Shown here one piece after another: positions 56,426 to 60,000 of a DNA stretch of 60,000 bases (the stretch's first letter is position 1; each line of letters starts with the position of its first letter). The stretch spans positions 231,883,733 to 231,943,732 of the forward strand of contig NC_081414.1 in NCBI RefSeq assembly GCF_030272615.1, read 5' to 3'. The notes beneath the pieces were generated by a model. It was not told the DNA's origin. It saw nothing but the letters and a program-made list of their open reading frames with translations, and ran no database searches. Both the position numbers and the translations under genes were made by a program. The stretch comes from Cryptomeria japonica. Taxonomy: Eukaryota > Streptophyta > Pinopsida > Cupressales > Cupressaceae.

Positions 56426-57615
56426 AATCAATTATTATTGAGTCTTTTATTTTTTAATTATCATCTAAACCTTAGCAACTTGAAACTTGATAAGCAAATG
56501 AGAAACACAATCATATATGCAATCAACCAATAGAATAATGACCACATAACATAAGTTATTTATACGCGGAAAACCCAAATGGGAAAAACCATAGTGGGAG
56601 TTAGTACCCACAAGATAACTATCTCCAAAATAGAAATCCTAACTGGTTAAGGTCTTACAATGATATTGCCTTGTTAGGAGCAGACCCAGTTAAGAGTCAC
56701 TCGGTTAGGGGATTTTCCTATCAACCCTATGAGGATTCTAATGATCTATTAGGATCAACCTCGTGTGAGGATTTATCACCCTTTTTGATAGTTGCCTTGT
56801 TAGGGGACTTAAAGATCTCAGGCCTATTAGGACCTACTCGGTTAAGGGATTTAGGTGTTGTAACTATTAGGATAACAATAGTGAGAAGATCCTCTGATAA
56901 CACCTTCTGTGTCTGATAAGATCTACTTTAGAACATTACAACATCACATACACTTCATCTCAGAACTTCTTTGATCACCGCACTAACGGAGATACAACAA
57001 TTGCTAATGATTTCTTATGGATTCAAGCTCATACTCTGTATGTTCTTCATACCACATCACACATCTTAAAAACATCATTAAGTCAGCTAGAACCTTGGAA
57101 AAATTCCCTAGGTTCAATGAATCTAGTAAAACTTGCAATACACTCCTTTCATAAGTTGTGCATCAACTTAACACATCAAATTTTATGCCGGTTTACCGAT
57201 TTGAGTGATTATCATCACTACCGGTTTAGTTTTTATCAACTCCTTTGTTCTACCAAGGAAAATTCTTTCACCTGATCAAATCTGCTTGTGCAGTCATGAA
57301 CATATCTTCATTTGATAGTCTTCAAAGCTCCTGCAAAACCACATCACTTAATTCTTCATGAATTTCACGTACTGGTTGTCAGATTGTAACTTTGTCTGCC
57401 ATTTACCAGTTGAAGTCCTAATTACCAGTTTTGATGAAACTATCTTTGGTTTACTAGTTAAGTCTCACCAATTGCACTATAGGACTTAGATGACTTAAGA
57501 TACATAGTTTCCATCAATGACAACATACAAAATAGTCATCATGCAACATTCTAACTTCATACATGTATCGGTTGCATCAAGCAAACAAACATTACTGGTT
57601 GATCAAATGCCAACA
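56426..57615 (-). repeat. 3' LTR of the outermost minus-strand element
   Basis: In element sense it starts TGTTGGCATTTGATCAACC right after the polypurine tract at 57616-57630 and runs towards the coding-poor insertion at 56418. It contains CCCATTTGGGTTTTCCGCG (near 56570) and a TTGTCATTGATGG word near 57515, like the other LTRs here. The distal end is probably at 17451. Confidence 0.7.
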
Positions 57616-58429
57616 TTCTCCCCCTTTGGCATTGATGTCAACACTTCGGAAAAAATTTTCAACTAAGTGTGCAAAACAAAAAAGTGATGACTTATAGAAT
57701 ACATAGACTCATACAGATCCATACTCCCCCTTAACAATTACTACTATTTACAAAGATAAAATCATTACTCCCATTTAACAGTACATACAAAATTTTTGCT
57801 CTTAGACTTAAACTAATTCTACTCCCCCTTTGACAACAATGCCAAATAAAGAAGTAAAATGCATACTTTACATCAAAATTTGTCAGCAAAACTGCATGTA
57901 TATATAAAGATAAAAAGTTTAAAGTCTTTACGCTGCAATTCTTAAAAAAACATCACTGTAATGAAACTTCAACTGTTTAAGATCATTGTTCCATGTTTCT
58001 AACAGTGTCTCAGTAATCTCAACACGTGTCAAGATCTGTGCTGCTAACTACTCCATAGCATCAACTATACTCATCTCAGGAGTAGCCAAAATTGCCTCTG
58101 ACTCTTTGAATGCTCTCTAAAGAATATCAACTTTCAGAAGTAGTTGAGTCTGGAGTTCTTTTAGTGATCTAACCCATTTTGGTTGCTCATGTTCACACAG
58201 TTCTAAATGGTGTTGTAGATCAACAAATTTTCTACCAAAAGTGATAATTGAGTCTTGTACCGGTGTGAATGTTTCACTTAACTTTTGCAACTCTTGCTCA
58301 ATATCAGCTCTCTTCTTTCTCAAGTCAGCACAAAATAGTGAAAATTGGGAAATATTAGCCAAAATCTTACAGTCGGTTTCCAATCCCGTCTTCTATTGCC
58401 AATTGACACTCAATTGGTTGGTTTCACTA
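57616..58429 (-). mobile_element. internal end of the outermost LTR element
   Basis: It holds the polypurine tract (element sense GCCAAAGGGGGAGAA, next to the LTR) and the 3' end of a long frame. The remainder lies beyond the insertion at 58430 and outside the window. The layout (helical C-terminus, short spacer, PPT, LTR) is the same as in the nested element at 29733-37694. Confidence 0.65.
57928..58429 (-). pseudogene. C-terminal part of a helical protein of the outermost element
   Basis: Minus-strand frame cut off at 58429 by the next insertion. It reads METDCKILANISQFSLFCAD, RADIEQELQKLSETFTPVQD, and, after two TAG stops (near 58117 and 58048), ILTRVEITETLLETWNN, ending FLRIAA with TAA at 57928. 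It is helical with coiled-coil character. Position and style match the C-terminus of the 31246-34628 protein (for example SLMESVKDALSVALTDAWKK there), so the two may be related, but sequence similarity is weak by eye. Confidence 0.5.
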
Positions 58430-59198
58430 TGTTGTCATTGATGGAAACATGGTATTTTGGTTCAGCTATGTACCAACAGACAATTCATCGACAGACACTT
58501 CACCGACACTGAAAGGATGGAAGGATTTCTTTGGTTACCGACAATGCAGGCTAACATGGTTTAGAATAAGGTTATTGGTATTGGAGGCCGACATCTCTTG
58601 GATCCGACATCGACAATTAATTTTGATATTCATGTATTTATGTTATCTAGCTGACATATTTATTCATATTGTAAATATCTTTGTAAGTCGACATAAGGCA
58701 TGATAAATTGTATATGGTATGTCAGTTGGATTAGATCATTTTGGAAGTGGACATGGTGATGGATATGTGAATGCAACATCATGTGAATATGTATTAGGAA
58801 GGAGATGCGAAATATATTTGAGAGATCATGTATGTGAGGATATTTATGTAAGGGTTATTATGGTAAAGGGTTTAGGGTTTTAGACTGGAACAGACAGAGC
58901 TTAACTGAAACTGTATTCTGGCATAGAAGATGCTATCTTAGCAGTTCACTCATTTCACCAAATTGAAATCTGGATTTATATGTAGTCAGTGAGGCTCCTT
59001 TTGTGATTGAGCAGTGTGCTCTAGGCTGTAAGCCTTCCTACAAGTGTAGGCCCCTATATTTTGTAATATTTTCATATGGCCACTGAATTGATATTGTGGG
59101 TGACAAATTCCATCATGGTTTTTCCTCTTTTAGGCTAAAATTGATCATTCCAGTATAACATTGATTCACCCCCCTATCAGTGTTATTAGATTCCAACA
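58430..59198 (+). repeat. 5' LTR of the 58430 element
   Basis: 769 bp, starting TGTTGTCATTGATGGAAAC and ending TTAGATTCCAACA. GATTCACCCCCCTATCAG near 59163 is typical of the LTR ends in this window. Confidence 0.8.
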
Positions 59199-59200
59199 AT

Positions 59201-59213
59201 TGGTATTAGATCC
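59201..59213 (+). other. primer binding site, decayed tRNA-Met type
   Basis: TGGTATTAGATCC, two bases after the LTR. It differs from the Met primer site TGGTATCAGAGC by C to T and one further change, so it is still recognisable by position. Confidence 0.75.
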
Positions 59214-59266
59214 TTGTGCCTCGGAAGAAGTTTAACAGCTTGAGGAGGATCTTGAATCCAGAATCT

Positions 59267-60000
59267 ATGGATATGGGTTTGGAAAAAGAACTTGAGATGG
59301 CACTTGAAGATTATGATGCTGAAAGGTTGAAAAACTTAAAGCTACAAGATGAATTGAATTTTGCTAAGGAATTCATTCTTGTCTTGCATGAGAGGTTGTC
59401 ATCTATTCAGGCTAGGAGGAAGTAACTTTTGCAAAATCAGGATGATGAAGAGAAAGATACACTTAAGGAATAGTGTCAAAAATTGAGTCAGGAGAACATG
59501 GTTATGAGAAATTAAATGCAAGCTATAACTATGAGAATGTCTAAAGAGATTGAAGACCAGAAGAAAAAGGAAGAAAATCTTGTTGTATCCCTGAAGAACA
59601 AATTTGAAGAATGTGGTAGGTTGGTTCATGAGAATGATCTGTTGAGAACTGATTTAGTACAATCCCAGAGTAATGAACAAGAGCTTGAGAGACAAATGAT
59701 AATTGTGAGAGATGAGCTGACTACTGTAAGTGAGTATAAATAAAGATTCAAGATTAGTTCAACACAACTTGATGAGTTATTAAAAAGACAAAGGCAGATT
59801 GGAGATTCTAGTGGACTTGGATTTGAGCAAGGATAGAGTTCCGGTACTACTAATGAAGATCAAAACCATAAGGCACTGGTAAGGCAATTTAATGCTTATA
59901 AATTTAAGGGTAGATGTTTTGTTTGCAATAAATTTGGTCACATGGCTAGGCAATGTAGAAACAGAGCAAATCAAAACCCTGATTTTGCTCCCGGTAATTG
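59267..60000 (+). pseudogene. coiled-coil, zinc-knuckle gag-like protein, partial
   Basis: From ATG 59267 a frame reads MDMGLEKELEMALEDYDAER and continues as a long coiled coil (SKEIEDQKKKEENLVVSLKN, HENDLLRTDLVQSQSNEQEL). One CCHC knuckle is visible, CFVCNKFGHMARQC at 59915-59956, before the window ends. Five in-frame stops (TAA or TAG) sit where Gln would suit the context. The coiled coil followed by a knuckle resembles the intact protein at 35123-36475. No start further upstream is needed, since the conserved leader leads to this ATG. Confidence 0.75.

Larger units (their letters stand above)
58430..60000 (+). mobile_element. 5' end of another LTR element, running off the window
   Basis: LTR, primer site and a gag-like frame in plus orientation, inserted in the outermost element's coding frame. 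The second LTR and TSD partner lie beyond 60000. The sequence between primer site and ATG resembles that of the nested element (a shared GGAA(A/G)A..GTTTAAC and AGGATCTT core), indicating the same lineage. Confidence 0.8.

Noticed and set aside
58864-58882. Telomere-like GGGTTTAGGGTTTTAG
   Set aside because: Fewer than three units, inside an LTR; chance or a common promoter box, not an interstitial telomere.

Overview
This window looks like repeat-filled nuclear DNA from a seed plant with a large genome. A conifer or other gymnosperm would fit, but I cannot prove the species. I found no convincing single-copy host gene, tRNA, rRNA or CRISPR array. Almost everything is retrotransposon: plant L1-type LINEs (ORF1 with a DUF4283-like part, endonuclease, reverse transcriptase, RNase H), LTR elements with tRNA-Met-type primer sites, and one Ty3/gypsy chromovirus pol. 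Nearly all are broken by stops and frameshifts.

Layout. 1-3700: minus-strand Ty3/gypsy pol remnant. 3701-5593: 3' half of an LTR element ending in an LTR. 5594-6190: AT-rich spacer. 6190-14700: long plus-strand LINE (LINE-1) whose RT is split by a solo LTR. 14700-17450: AT-rich sequence with nothing recognisable. From 17451 to 58429 there is one nest of insertions, each placed by target-site duplications or by a reading frame that closes when the insert is removed. The outermost layer is a minus-strand LTR element (LTR 17451-17485 plus 56426-57615, internal part 57616-58429). Inside its LTR sits a coding-poor LTR element (17486-56418). Inside that is a minus-strand LINE (LINE-2, about 18775-54590). 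LINE-2 is broken in ORF2 by a 24.8-kb LTR element lacking pol (21750-46582, TSD CCAAC) and in ORF1 by a solo LTR (50213-53062), itself hit by another LTR (50535-51921). The 24.8-kb element holds a complete minus-strand LTR element (29733-37694, TSD GATAG) and, in its 3' LTR, two LINE copies (LINE-3, 39357-43495; LINE-4, 44124-45995), each with a clean TSD. From 58430 to the window end a further plus-strand LTR element begins.

Two things stand out. First, all four LINEs carry an extra reading frame downstream of RNase H (called ORF3 here), and its four copies share motifs in the same order; this is not part of the standard plant L1 plan I know. Second, the nested element at 29733-37694 has LTRs, PBS and PPT but no protease, integrase or RT. 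It encodes a coiled-coil protein with five zinc-knuckle-like motifs and a roughly 1,100-codon protein I cannot assign. Two other elements in the window (57616-58429 and 58430-60000) seem to share parts of this plan, so it may be a family of non-autonomous elements with its own proteins.
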